NCBI GenBank assembly: GCA_027006785.1
Contig: JALTFR010000038.1
Span: 1 to 45,078 of the forward strand
Reading direction: 5' to 3'
Length of the DNA: 45,078 nucleotides
Origin: Thermoplasmata archaeon
GTDB lineage: Archaea > Thermoplasmatota > Thermoplasmata > WALJ01
Shown here piece after piece: positions 35,066 to 43,674 of this stretch. Each line of letters opens with the position of its first letter. Within the stretch, counting starts at the first letter, position 1. Under the pieces are notes generated by a model. It ran no database searches and was not told the DNA's origin. It was given only the letters and a program-made list of their open reading frames with translations. Both the position numbers and the translations under genes were made by a program.

Positions 35066-35496
35066 ACCACATCATCCTCCTTCTCGTTTATATGTTTTTC
35101 CGTCATTCTGGCCATGATAAGAAGAGATACGGAGATAGCAAATGCATCAGCTAGGAAATCGAGAGGGTCTGTGGAACGGTTCGGAACAAAATACTGGTGG
35201 ACCTCGTCAGAAAAGGCATAGAAAGCGCCGGATATATAGGTTATCATGTATGTATTTTGCCTGTGAATTTTACTTCTATCAATGGCTCTAAAAAGCATAA
35301 AACCGAAGAATAGATATATGAAAAAATGAGCGATTTTATCAAAAAAAGGTATGGAGATCCCGACAGTCTCATCGCTTGGAGGGTGTGAAAATGATGAGAG
35401 CATGAATATTCCGGCAGCATAGAGAACAGTCACCGCCCAGAGAAAACGACTGTCGTTCCATATTCCGGATTTCTCGTTAGCGGGAGTCCCCGGCAT
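35044..35496 (-). CDS. VanZ-like membrane protein
   Basis: 150 residues from the ATG at 35496, preceded by GGTGG; an ATG at 35517 is possible. Four membrane segments with the VanZ signature: FFDKIAHFFIYLFFGFMLF and SDEVHQYFVPNRSTDPLDFL. VanZ-family proteins are small envelope proteins of uncertain activity, some linked to glycopeptide or lipid-directed resistance in bacteria. The gene overlaps both neighbours, so it belongs to their operon. Confidence 0.85.
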   Translation of the reverse strand: MPGTPANEKSGIWNDSRFLWAVTVLYAAGIFMLSSFSHPPSDETVGISIPFFDKIAHFFIYLFFGFMLFRAIDRSKIHRQNTYMITYISGAFYAFSDEVHQYFVPNRSTDPLDFLADAFAISVSLLIMARMTEKHINEKEDDVVCQSRRT

Positions 35497-36574
35497 CTTT
35501 TCCACCGGCCCCCTCATTCTGAGCTTCGACGGCTTTTACGGATGATTCGGAACTGGGTTCGATGGTGTCTTCATTCTTCGGAGATTCAGATTCTCCGGAT
35601 TCAGGTGGCTCTTCATCCACTGATGATATCTCAGGGCCCTCTTTATCCGAGGAAATAGTGTCATCATCCACAATGTCTTTGCCATCTTCCTCATCGTATT
35701 CGAGCTCGGCACCGCAATATGGACAGGTTCTGGTTCCATAAGGTATGAGCCTCTCACAGACGGGGCATTTAATGTACTCTCCTTCCTCTTTTCTAACGGT
35801 AAGGGCCTCTTTCTTCTGGCGTCTTGCAACCTTCGTCCACCAGTACATACCTATGAGAATATATGTCAGTCCACCTATTTGAAGGAAGATGTGCAGAGCC
35901 GAATAAGGAAGAGATACGATCATAAAACTGTTCTTTTCAATGTTCTGTGGGCCGAAAAAGAAGAAGCTGCCGGTGTTATTGACAAGCTTTGAATTGTTAT
36001 ACACATAGATGCTGAATATATATGTTCCTCTGTCGAGCTGCACCTCGGAGTAGAAGGTCGTCTCGTTAGTTCCGTTGTATCTCTCCATCCAGCCCTCGTA
36101 ATACTGTTTATTCATGTCTATACCTGACATGACCTTCAGGCGAATCGTTATATTGTTGGCCTGACCCGGAACGACAGCGCTGAAATTGAATGACTGGCGG
36201 CTATTGCCCCCGATGTACGGCTCAACGTTTACCTCACTTACAACATAGTGTTCAGAGTTTATGCTGTCCGGATACTGAACAGAATAAAGAGCATCGGTGT
36301 ACATAACCGAATATGCGGGAACCATTATGAGGAATATGGCAGTTGCCAGTATGGCCAGCTTCTTTGGCTCCTTTATACCCAACCAGACGAAGCCGAAAAA
36401 GGATATGACTCCCATGAGTATTCCTGCCATGCATGCATCTTGGGGTGAGTTTACAGAAATCCATATCAGACCAAGATTCGTAAGCAGGACAAGTGCGAAT
36501 GCAAGGGGCATATTCAGCCTCTTCTCCTCCAGAATCGAGAGGATGTTTCCAGCGCTCTTAAAGGGATCGCTCAT
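35477..36574 (-). CDS. Membrane protein with extracellular domain and cytosolic zinc ribbon
   Basis: 365 residues. Three helices near the N-terminus (about 18-35, 38-62, 72-92), an extracellular beta-rich region about 95-215 with N-glycosylation-type sequons (NGTNETTFYSEV), a further helix about 225-245, then a zinc ribbon (CPVCERLIPYGTRTCPYCG, about 275-293) and a highly acidic tail (EYDEEDGKD and many Glu/Ser). The ATG lies about 25 bases after a TATA box (GTTTTAAATAG). It heads the operon with the VanZ-like gene and the 285-residue membrane protein. Confidence 0.8.
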   Translation of the reverse strand: MSDPFKSAGNILSILEEKRLNMPLAFALVLLTNLGLIWISVNSPQDACMAGILMGVISFFGFVWLGIKEPKKLAILATAIFLIMVPAYSVMYTDALYSVQYPDSINSEHYVVSEVNVEPYIGGNSRQSFNFSAVVPGQANNITIRLKVMSGIDMNKQYYEGWMERYNGTNETTFYSEVQLDRGTYIFSIYVYNNSKLVNNTGSFFFFGPQNIEKNSFMIVSLPYSALHIFLQIGGLTYILIGMYWWTKVARRQKKEALTVRKEEGEYIKCPVCERLIPYGTRTCPYCGAELEYDEEDGKDIVDDDTISSDKEGPEISSVDEEPPESGESESPKNEDTIEPSSESSVKAVEAQNEGAGGKDAGDSR

Positions 36575-36719
36575 ACCTCTTCATCCCGTTGCTCTATTTA
36601 AAACCTTCATATCTATTCGATGTTTGTGCCACATATCCTTTATATAGTGAAAGAAGAGGCTATGGCATACAACACCTTCTCTCTTCCCTCCTTTTTGGGA
36701 AGAATGACGGAGTGATGGA

Positions 36720-37583
36720 ATGAAAAAAAGAATGGCGGTGATGACCCTTGCCCTTATACTGGCCCTCGCACCCCTTTTAGCGAGCGCAGGCTATTCTGAG
36801 CCGTCGAAGTATATGATAAAGGCGGATGGATTCACCATATCCATAGATTCCTCACATCCGGCACTCAAGTTCTACAGGGAGAACTCCACGGAACCTGATT
36901 TCTCAATATCATATGACCGTCTTATTCTCTATTCGGGAGATATTGAAAGACCGGAATACGTATCCAATCTCTCTGCGAGCTCATGGCATAGTATGGTTGG
37001 CAACAGCACGGAAGAGAACGGGACTGTGAGAACCGTTGTAACAATGACATCAACAATATCCCTCAGCGGAGAGAAAGACATAGGTGATTGGGGCCTCCTG
37101 AGCTTCACTTTCCTTATACTGGCCCGCGGAGAGCATGCTCAGCTTGGAATATCCATGAGCATCTCTGGAATGAAGCCCGTGGAATCGTGCTCAAACCTCG
37201 CAATAGTGCAGAGCATAGGAGGAGATGCAAGTTTCGTTCCCGATTCCGATGAGATAATCATCTCAAATGTCTATTACCGCTGGAACCCCACAGCCACTGT
37301 GGACATTAACGGAGCCCATGAAAAGAGGGATGTCGGAGCAGAGTATTCGGACCACTCACTCTCGCTTATATATCCGTACAACAGCGGTATGCAGAGTATA
37401 ATGCACGTCTCAGGTCAGGTTGAACTCGGACATGCGGCTGTGATGCCGGATTACTTCTCTGATGCCCTCGGATACGGACTTGGAATGCTCAGCATTGCCG
37501 GGCTGCTCGGGATAAGCTATGCCGTGAAGGGCAAAAGAAAGAAAAGCCCCTTTGACATGGATTCCCCCATATACAGAAAATAA
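36720..37583 (+). CDS. Secreted protein with C-terminal membrane anchor
   Basis: 287 residues. N-terminal signal peptide (KKRMAVMTLALILALAPLLA), a beta-rich extracellular domain of about 220 residues, a membrane helix about 246-265 (LGMLSIAGLLGISYAV) and a basic cytosolic tail (KGKRKKSPFDMD). Not recognised. GGAG lies ten bases before the ATG; a TATA box (TTTATATAG, about 36639-36647) lies some 75 bases upstream, so this message has a leader. It is divergent from the zinc-ribbon operon. Confidence 0.8.
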   Translation: MKKRMAVMTLALILALAPLLASAGYSEPSKYMIKADGFTISIDSSHPALKFYRENSTEPDFSISYDRLILYSGDIERPEYVSNLSASSWHSMVGNSTEENGTVRTVVTMTSTISLSGEKDIGDWGLLSFTFLILARGEHAQLGISMSISGMKPVESCSNLAIVQSIGGDASFVPDSDEIIISNVYYRWNPTATVDINGAHEKRDVGAEYSDHSLSLIYPYNSGMQSIMHVSGQVELGHAAVMPDYFSDALGYGLGMLSIAGLLGISYAVKGKRKKSPFDMDSPIYRK

Positions 37584-37593
37584 TTCTAAAGTA

Positions 37594-37621
37594 CCTTCTC
37601 TCTTCTCTTTTTTCCTTTTCC
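37594..37621 (+). terminator. Pyrimidine/T-rich terminator region
   Basis: Directly after the 36720-37583 gene comes a run of T and C with a block of six T. Archaeal transcription ends at such T-rich tracts without a hairpin. The convergent gatD gene ends 42 bases further on. Confidence 0.45.
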
Positions 37622-37662
37622 ATTTAAAATTTAGATAAAATCAATTGAATGAATTGCATTAT

Positions 37663-39042
37663 TCACATCATATTTTCTTTGAGAAATTCCTCGACCTCCG
37701 GTATCTCACCCTGATATATCAGATATGCGTTTGGCGGTTCCCGTGGTGTTATCTCTCCGGCAACAGGCGTTAGCATCATCTCCCTGACCTCTTCCCTGTT
37801 CTGCGTGTGCCCCAGGACCCATCCGAGTTTGACATATGCAACCTCAGGAAGCATGTTCCCTGCCGGAACCACTCCGAGCTGCAGAAGGTCCCTTCCGGTG
37901 TCATAGACATACATATGTGCATAGCCCCAGAGGGTCTGAACTGTCATAAACACATGAATGCCCTCTTCTATAGCCCTTCTGAGCGGCTCGTAGAGTGGCT
38001 TGTTCACATGTCCGAGTCCCGTGCCAGCTATCACTATTCCCCTATATCCGTTATCCACTATTGAGTCGATTATATCCGGTTTCATGTTTGGGTAGTAATA
38101 GACCAGCGTTACCCTGTCATCGAATACGGCGTCCAGTTTAACCTCCGTGTCCTTCCTGCGTCGGTTGTAATCCTTTCTGAATGGCTTTATCTCGCCCGGG
38201 CTCGCCATTCCAAGAGGTATGTCACTTATGGTCCTGAATGTGCTCCTGTAACTGCTGTGCATCTTTCTCACACGGGTTCCTCTGTGCAGAAGGTTGAACC
38301 TGTCGCTGGTCGGCCCGAACATAGATATCATGACCTCTGCTATGTCTCCGTTGGCCGCAACATTTGCAGCTGTCAGAAGGTTGAAAGCCGCATCTGAACT
38401 GGGACGGTCCGAAGAGCGCTGCGAGCCCACAAGAACTACAGGGACCGGAAGATTCTGAACCATAAACGAGAGGGCTGCGGCGGTATGGTGCAGTGTGTCC
38501 GTGCCGTGTCCGATGATTATGCCGTCGGCTCCGTTCTCGATCTCCCTTGCTATTGCTCTGGCGGTACCCATCCACTGCTCCGGGCCCATGTTCTCGCTGA
38601 AGACAGCATACAGCTTCTCAGTCTTTATGTTACAGATATCAGCCAGTTCCGGCACAGCTCCGTAGAGTTCCCCGGGAGAAAAAGCAGGTATCACGGCGCC
38701 TGTCCTGTAATCGAGCCTTGATGCTATTGTTCCCCCTGTTCCGAGAAGCGTGACATTCGGCTTATCCGGGTCATAGGGAAACTCCTTTTCAGGAACATGA
38801 TAATGACCGACCTTCTCTCCAACGACCTTCGCGCTCCTTATCCCTTTGACCGCTATTCCGACATTGTATCCGATATCCATCTTCAGGACTATATGGTCTG
38901 GGTCTCCGGTCTCAGCCCGTGGGAGTATGATACCTCTGAACTCGCCTTTGTCAGTCCTGAGTATCACTTCATCCCATACCTTCAGGTTGAATCTTTTCAT
39001 GGCTTCGAGCGCAGGTCCGCGGTATCCTTTAGTATCGGCCAT
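37663..39042 (-). CDS. gatD: Glu-tRNA(Gln) amidotransferase subunit D
   Basis: 459 residues. An N-terminal Tudor-like domain (VWDEVILRTDKGEFRGIILP) precedes an L-asparaginase-type domain with both catalytic threonines (LLGTGGTIASRLDYRTGAV; GHGTDTLHHTAAAL) and the Lys-equivalent region (VGSQRSSDRPSSDAAFN). The extra N-terminal domain separates GatD from plain asparaginases. With GatE it makes Gln-tRNA(Gln) from Glu-tRNA(Gln), as most archaea lack GlnRS. gatE is not in this window. It follows trmI by 33 bases on the same strand. Confidence 0.94.
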   Translation of the reverse strand: MADTKGYRGPALEAMKRFNLKVWDEVILRTDKGEFRGIILPRAETGDPDHIVLKMDIGYNVGIAVKGIRSAKVVGEKVGHYHVPEKEFPYDPDKPNVTLLGTGGTIASRLDYRTGAVIPAFSPGELYGAVPELADICNIKTEKLYAVFSENMGPEQWMGTARAIAREIENGADGIIIGHGTDTLHHTAAALSFMVQNLPVPVVLVGSQRSSDRPSSDAAFNLLTAANVAANGDIAEVMISMFGPTSDRFNLLHRGTRVRKMHSSYRSTFRTISDIPLGMASPGEIKPFRKDYNRRRKDTEVKLDAVFDDRVTLVYYYPNMKPDIIDSIVDNGYRGIVIAGTGLGHVNKPLYEPLRRAIEEGIHVFMTVQTLWGYAHMYVYDTGRDLLQLGVVPAGNMLPEVAYVKLGWVLGHTQNREEVREMMLTPVAGEITPREPPNAYLIYQGEIPEVEEFLKENMM

Positions 39043-39075
39043 AACCCTGCATCCGGGGGGGTATAATAACCCTTT

Positions 39076-39816
39076 CTACCGCTTCCTTCCGTGTATGATG
39101 AAGCCGGTGTGCATGAGGCCGTTGTAGGCAGGCCTTGTAGCCCCTTCCTTCGCGCTGATCTCGCGCTCTATGCTCTCCGTGGCGGACATGCCAAAGAACC
39201 CTCCATTCATGGCTAGTACGGTCTTTTCCACCTGATTGAATGTCGGGACATAGACACAGAGATGGCCTCCTGCAAGCAGAACGGACGATATGTTTGGAAG
39301 GGCTTCCCATGGGGTAGGCATATCCAGAACAGCAGAAGAGAACCTCTCCGATATCTCAGCGCTCCCCACTTCCCCTTTCCTTATCTCATATCCTGTGAAA
39401 CCGAATCTCTCAAGATTCTTTTCTGCCACGGATATTGACCTCTCGCTGATATCGTAGCTTATCAGCCTTCCGCCGGGCATTATCGAGTGGAGTATGGCGG
39501 CGCTCATCCACCCGGAACCGACTCCCGCCTCGAGAACCGTGTCGCCCGGCCTTATGTCACACATCCGTATGATCCTCGATGCGTCCTTCGGGAGTATCAC
39601 CTGAGGGCCCCTTTCGAACTCTGAGACCATGTCATCCAGAGATGCCGGATAGACGGTGAATTCCTGTCCCCAGAGGTTCAGTATGTCCCCGTATTCCATG
39701 CCGATGAGCCTTGACAGGTCCGCAGTTCCGCTACCTATTCTGCTCATCCCCCTGCTTACCCTGACAACGATCCTTCTTTTTCCAAGAAGAAGTACGGCAT
39801 CTCCCTCCTCTATCAC
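39076..39816 (-). CDS. trmI: tRNA (adenine-N1)-methyltransferase TrmI (positions 57/58)
   Basis: 246 residues, GTG start at 39816 with GGTGAG before it. A small N-terminal beta domain (DAVLLLGKRRIVVRVS) and a Rossmann SAM domain: RGPQVILPKDASRIIRMCDI, then the SAM loop LEAGVGSGWMSAA, and the catalytic-region LDMPTPWEALP. Archaeal members methylate A57 and A58 in the tRNA T-loop and act as a tetramer. It starts 4 bases after the coiled-coil gene stop. Confidence 0.93.
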   Translation of the reverse strand: MIEEGDAVLLLGKRRIVVRVSRGMSRIGSGTADLSRLIGMEYGDILNLWGQEFTVYPASLDDMVSEFERGPQVILPKDASRIIRMCDIRPGDTVLEAGVGSGWMSAAILHSIMPGGRLISYDISERSISVAEKNLERFGFTGYEIRKGEVGSAEISERFSSAVLDMPTPWEALPNISSVLLAGGHLCVYVPTFNQVEKTVLAMNGGFFGMSATESIEREISAKEGATRPAYNGLMHTGFIIHGRKR

Positions 39817-39820
39817 TTTC

Positions 39821-41974
39821 TCACCTTATCTTGTCCAGTGAGAACGAGCCCATATCTATGCCGCTCTTGCTGAATGTGTACCTTATCCACGCCCTGCTCT
39901 GGACATCACATATTCCCCTGACAGCCAGGAAGTTCCTGAGGTTCTCCACCTTGAACTCTATGGTTCCGTCCATCAGGTGGCCGAGCATGGAGATGTCAGT
40001 CTCGGAGTGCATTCCCTTCTCAATAGCATAAAGGGCAACGGCCCTCTCCCTTTTCCTCTTTCCGACAAAGGGTTGAAGGAACTTGAACGCTGTGTTCGGG
40101 TCAAGGTATGCGATGAGGGTTGAAACCGACATAAAGGCCAGCCTGTAATATGGGTGCTTCTCCTTGTATCTATTTGCAACCTCATCCACCGCTTTCAGTA
40201 TCGCATCGGTATCTGTGGCATCCTCAATGTATGTCGTATTCGGTTCCTCGGAGGAATCCCCCATGCTTCTTGAGTAGGAATCAACATAGCTCACAAGACC
40301 CATCTCTTCGTATTCCTCATATGTCGGAAGAACGAACATCATCTCCTCCCTTATCTGGGCCACGGACTTGTCGGTGAGGACCCATATGCCCGGTATTCCC
40401 TTCTTCAGGCCTTCAGCTATGAAAGAATTTACAAGAACCTCCTTTCCAACGAAGGCCGGACCATAGAGCAGTATGTTCGAACCTATCGGGAAACCACCGT
40501 ACAGCAGGTCGTCCAGCCTTGGGGTGCCCGTCTTTATCTTCTCCTGCTTGAGCTCTATCTTTATCTCCTCTTCTCTCGCCTCTATCTCCTTCTCCACCAT
40601 TCCCTGCTCCATCTCACGGAGTTCTTCCATCTTGTTCCTTATATACTGCTCCCTGACCTTCAGTTCTTCTTCCTTGCGTGCAATCTCTCTCTCAAGGTCC
40701 TCCAGCCTGCGTTTCATCTCCTGCTGCTCTATGCTGCCGACATCCTGCTGTGCATGCTGGAGCTTTCTGAGCTCTGCCTTCAGGACCTCTTCCCTGTGCC
40801 TGAGGTCCTCTTCCCTTCTAAGAAGCTCATCTTCCTTGAATTTCAGCGGTTCTCTGAGCTTCTCCAGCTCATCTTCCTTGAATTTCAACTGCTCTTTAAG
40901 GCGCTCTATCTCCTTCTCTCTGACCTCTACCTCCTTTTCCTTTGATGCGAGCGCCCGTTCCTTCTCCAGAATCTTCTTTTTCTCTTCCGGAAGGTCCTTG
41001 ATCTTCTCCAGATCTATCATAACTGCGGTGCCGGCCTGAGCCTTGAGGGATTCCACTTCAACCTCAAGCTTGGATATCTTTTCCTCGTATTCCTCCTTCT
41101 GCTTCTCGAATTCGGATTCCTTTGCCCTGAGTTCGGCCTCGAACTGTGCCCTTAGCTGTTCTACACGCTCCTCGCTAGCCTCAGCGCTTATCTGGGTTAT
41201 CTTCTCCTGCAGAAGGTTCAGTTCATCCTCTTTGGCCTTGAGCTCGGCTTCCTTATCTATTATCTGCATTTCACGCTCTTTAGCTGCCTTTTCATCCTCG
41301 GGCATCTTTTCCTTCAGAAGGGCGATTTCCTGTTCTTTGGCCTTCAGCTGTATTTCCAGCCACTTCTTGGAGTGCTCCGCAGCCTCAAGCTTTGCTTTCA
41401 GCTCCCTCGTCCCAGCTTCCTTCATCTTCTTCTGCTGTTCCTTAACATATTTTATGAGGGCAACACTGCTCCTCTTTAGCTTCTGGACCTCCTTTTTCAG
41501 GCTTGCAACCTCTTTTCTGGAGCGCTCCAGTTCAAGTCTTAGTTTCTCACGCTCTTCCACCAATTTCTCCGCATCGAAACCGTCCTTTGAGAATGCTTTG
41601 AGTTCCTCCCGGATAATGTTCTGCATCCCCTCCATCTCTGATTCGAGGTCCTCTATCCTCTTTTTCAGCTCTGCTATCTCCCTGTCCTTTTCCTTGAGTT
41701 CCTTTTTCTTCTCCTCAAGTTCCTTGACAACCTCAGGTGAAGGCGATGCTAGATCCTCGTTCAACCAGCTGTGGAACGCATCATCCTCTCCCTCGAGCCA
41801 CCTCTTGAGAGCCTCGGCGCTATCGTCATCCGCGGAAGAGACTGCAGTCTCAGAGACCACCGCATCTCCTCCTTTAAGCCAGTCGAGAAGGTTGTCCTCC
41901 TTTTGCTCCTTTTTAGGGGGAGCCTTCTTTTTAGGCTTTTTCTTAAGATTGAGCTTTTCACCCAAAACTGGCAC
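39821..41974 (-). CDS. Long coiled-coil protein with a degenerate KaiC/RecA-like domain
   Basis: 717 residues, GTG start at 41974 with GAGG before it and a TATA box (AAGTATAAATATAAG, about 42007-42021) upstream. Residues 1-35 are basic and disordered (KKKPKKKAPPKKEQK); two short motifs DNLLDWLKGG and DDAFHSWLNEDL follow. About residues 75-470 are a continuous coiled coil, including a duplicated 14-residue unit. From about 475 a RecA/KaiC-type domain begins (RLDDLLYGGFPIGSNILLYG). Its P-loop reads GPAFVGKE, with Glu where Ser or Thr should bind Mg-ATP, and the Walker B strand (YRLAFMSVSTLIAYL) lacks the acidic residue. It may bind but not hydrolyse nucleotide. Function unknown. Confidence 0.88.
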   Translation of the reverse strand: MPVLGEKLNLKKKPKKKAPPKKEQKEDNLLDWLKGGDAVVSETAVSSADDDSAEALKRWLEGEDDAFHSWLNEDLASPSPEVVKELEEKKKELKEKDREIAELKKRIEDLESEMEGMQNIIREELKAFSKDGFDAEKLVEEREKLRLELERSRKEVASLKKEVQKLKRSSVALIKYVKEQQKKMKEAGTRELKAKLEAAEHSKKWLEIQLKAKEQEIALLKEKMPEDEKAAKEREMQIIDKEAELKAKEDELNLLQEKITQISAEASEERVEQLRAQFEAELRAKESEFEKQKEEYEEKISKLEVEVESLKAQAGTAVMIDLEKIKDLPEEKKKILEKERALASKEKEVEVREKEIERLKEQLKFKEDELEKLREPLKFKEDELLRREEDLRHREEVLKAELRKLQHAQQDVGSIEQQEMKRRLEDLEREIARKEEELKVREQYIRNKMEELREMEQGMVEKEIEAREEEIKIELKQEKIKTGTPRLDDLLYGGFPIGSNILLYGPAFVGKEVLVNSFIAEGLKKGIPGIWVLTDKSVAQIREEMMFVLPTYEEYEEMGLVSYVDSYSRSMGDSSEEPNTTYIEDATDTDAILKAVDEVANRYKEKHPYYRLAFMSVSTLIAYLDPNTAFKFLQPFVGKRKRERAVALYAIEKGMHSETDISMLGHLMDGTIEFKVENLRNFLAVRGICDVQSRAWIRYTFSKSGIDMGSFSLDKIR
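40824..40887 (-). repeat. 22-base direct repeat in the coiled-coil gene
   Basis: The same 22 bases lie at 40824-40845 and 40866-40887, a period of 42 bases (14 codons, two heptads). They encode LKFKEDEL twice. This points to a recent duplication that keeps the coiled-coil phase. Confidence 0.85.
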
Positions 41975-42012
41975 CTCAGCCTCTTTTTAGGGACAGAAAT
42001 CGTCTCTTATAT

Positions 42013-42702
42013 TTATACTTGACTGTTCTCATATTCAATCGGGTCCTCATATCCTGCTTCCCTGAAGCCTTTTAGCCTTAATTTGCATGAATCACATACC
42101 CCGCAGGCCTTCTCACCGCCTTTGTAACAGGACCATGTGAGCTCGTACGGAACGCCGAGTTCCATGCCTGTGCGAATTATATCCGCCTTGCTCATGTCTA
42201 TAAGTGGATACTTTATCTCTATTGGCCTTCCCTCGACCCCTCTCTTCGTACCGAGGCGGGCAACATCCTCGAACGCCTTGTAGTATTCCGGCCTGCAATC
42301 CGGATATCCCGAATAATCAAGGGCATTGGCACCGATGTAAATGGCATCCGCATCCTTGACCTCCGCATAGGCGAGCGCATAGCTGAGAAGTATGGTGTTC
42401 CTCGCAGGGACATAGGTGACCGGTATCTCATCTGCCATGTGCTCCTCATCCCTGTTCTCAGGGACCTCTATGCTCTCGTCGGTCAGTGCGGAGCCACCTA
42501 TCCTGTCCAGTTCAAGCCTCAGAATCATGTGCTCCTTTGCCCCGAAGTGCTTCGCTATCGCCTTAGCGCTCTCCAGTTCCTTTTCATGCCTCTGCCCGTA
42601 CTGGAAGCTGAGCGCATAGAGTTCGTAGCCGTCTTTCTTCGCTATGGCCATGCAGGTGGAGCTGTCAAGGCCTCCGGATAGAAGGACCACCGCTTTCTTC
42701 AT
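42013..42702 (-). CDS. queC: 7-cyano-7-deazaguanine (preQ0) synthase
   Basis: 229 residues. ATP-pyrophosphatase P-loop LLSGGLDSSTCMAIAKK at the N-terminus and the zinc site CYKGGEKACGVCDSC near the C-terminus (about 195-210). It makes preQ0 from 7-carboxy-7-deazaguanine, the base inserted into tRNA position 15 to give archaeosine. It starts 2 bases after the PfkB gene stop, so both are probably on one message. None of the other archaeosine genes (queD, queE, tgtA) are in this window. Confidence 0.95.
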   Translation of the reverse strand: MKKAVVLLSGGLDSSTCMAIAKKDGYELYALSFQYGQRHEKELESAKAIAKHFGAKEHMILRLELDRIGGSALTDESIEVPENRDEEHMADEIPVTYVPARNTILLSYALAYAEVKDADAIYIGANALDYSGYPDCRPEYYKAFEDVARLGTKRGVEGRPIEIKYPLIDMSKADIIRTGMELGVPYELTWSCYKGGEKACGVCDSCKLRLKGFREAGYEDPIEYENSQV

Positions 42703-42704
42703 GA

Positions 42705-43643
42705 TTACAAAAGCATGTAGTTCCTTTTAAGCCTTTCCACCAGCATTTCAGGGGTTGGAAGCGGTTCCTGAGCCCCGTGGCCTTCAACAGCGATGCTCGC
42801 AACAGCGCTCCCCAGTATCGCAGAGTCGAACACATCCTTGCCATCGTATCGCCCGGCGTAGAAGCCTCCGCGGTATGCGTCTCCTGCCCCTGTGGTGTCC
42901 ACGACCTTCTCCGGCCTGAGCGCATCTATCTTCTGCTTCACCACCACCGGCTTCCCTTCGGAGTTCCCTCCTTCCTGAATGATGAAACTGCCCTTCTCGC
43001 CCATGGTCTTTATGGCCGCAAATATGCCTGTGTCCAGTATCTGGTCCTCGCACCTGTATCCCATTATCTCCTTCACCTTTTCCATCTCCGCCTCGTTGCA
43101 GAAGAAGATGTGTGTGAGTTCCAGCATCTCCTGAAGGTGCTCCCTGTCATAGACATAGTGCAGTTCCTGCCCCGGGTCAAATGAGACATACATCCCCTTC
43201 TTCCTTGCATACTTCGCTATGTCAATGTTGTACTCAGGCCTGCCCGTGGATATGTGCACCCACTCGGTACCATCCGCGGGATAGACCCTCTCGTATTCAT
43301 CCATCTTTCCCATCACACCCTGAAAGACGAAGCCTCTCTGCCCTTCTGGAGTGTTCACTATCCAGACCCTAGGTGACATCCCTTCCTTGACCACAAGGCC
43401 TGAAATGTCCACGCCCTCGTTCTCAAGCCTTTTCCTGTAATCCTCGGGAAAATCGGTGCCCACGAATGCGTGCAGTGCAACGGGAACGCCGAGCCTTGCC
43501 ACGGCCATGGCTATGTTCGCGCCTGTCCCACCGTACCTTATGTAGTATCCGTCTATGCCCGTGAACTCCTCATTTTCCGGAGCCTTCGGGGATTCTATTA
43601 TCGTGTCCATTATTGCGTGGCCATACACTGCGAGGAATGCCAT
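42705..43643 (-). CDS. PfkB-family carbohydrate or nucleoside kinase
   Basis: 312 residues. Substrate motif GGTGANIAMAVARLGVP (about 37-53) and the PfkB signature with catalytic Asp, VVDTTGAGDAYRGGF (about 250-264). Archaeal relatives phosphorylate ribose, 2-keto sugars or nucleosides such as cytidine and adenosine. Its place next to queC does not settle the substrate. Cytosolic; normal family length. Confidence 0.92.
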   Translation of the reverse strand: MAFLAVYGHAIMDTIIESPKAPENEEFTGIDGYYIRYGGTGANIAMAVARLGVPVALHAFVGTDFPEDYRKRLENEGVDISGLVVKEGMSPRVWIVNTPEGQRGFVFQGVMGKMDEYERVYPADGTEWVHISTGRPEYNIDIAKYARKKGMYVSFDPGQELHYVYDREHLQEMLELTHIFFCNEAEMEKVKEIMGYRCEDQILDTGIFAAIKTMGEKGSFIIQEGGNSEGKPVVVKQKIDALRPEKVVDTTGAGDAYRGGFYAGRYDGKDVFDSAILGSAVASIAVEGHGAQEPLPTPEMLVERLKRNYMLL

Positions 43644-43674
43644 AGGGTGAAATGCGCTTTCGATAAAACACTTC

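Noticed and set aside
40473-41990. Long plus-strand open frames rich in Ser and Leu
   Set aside because: They are the antisense of the Lys/Glu-rich coiled coil; such repeats give long antisense frames by codon structure alone.
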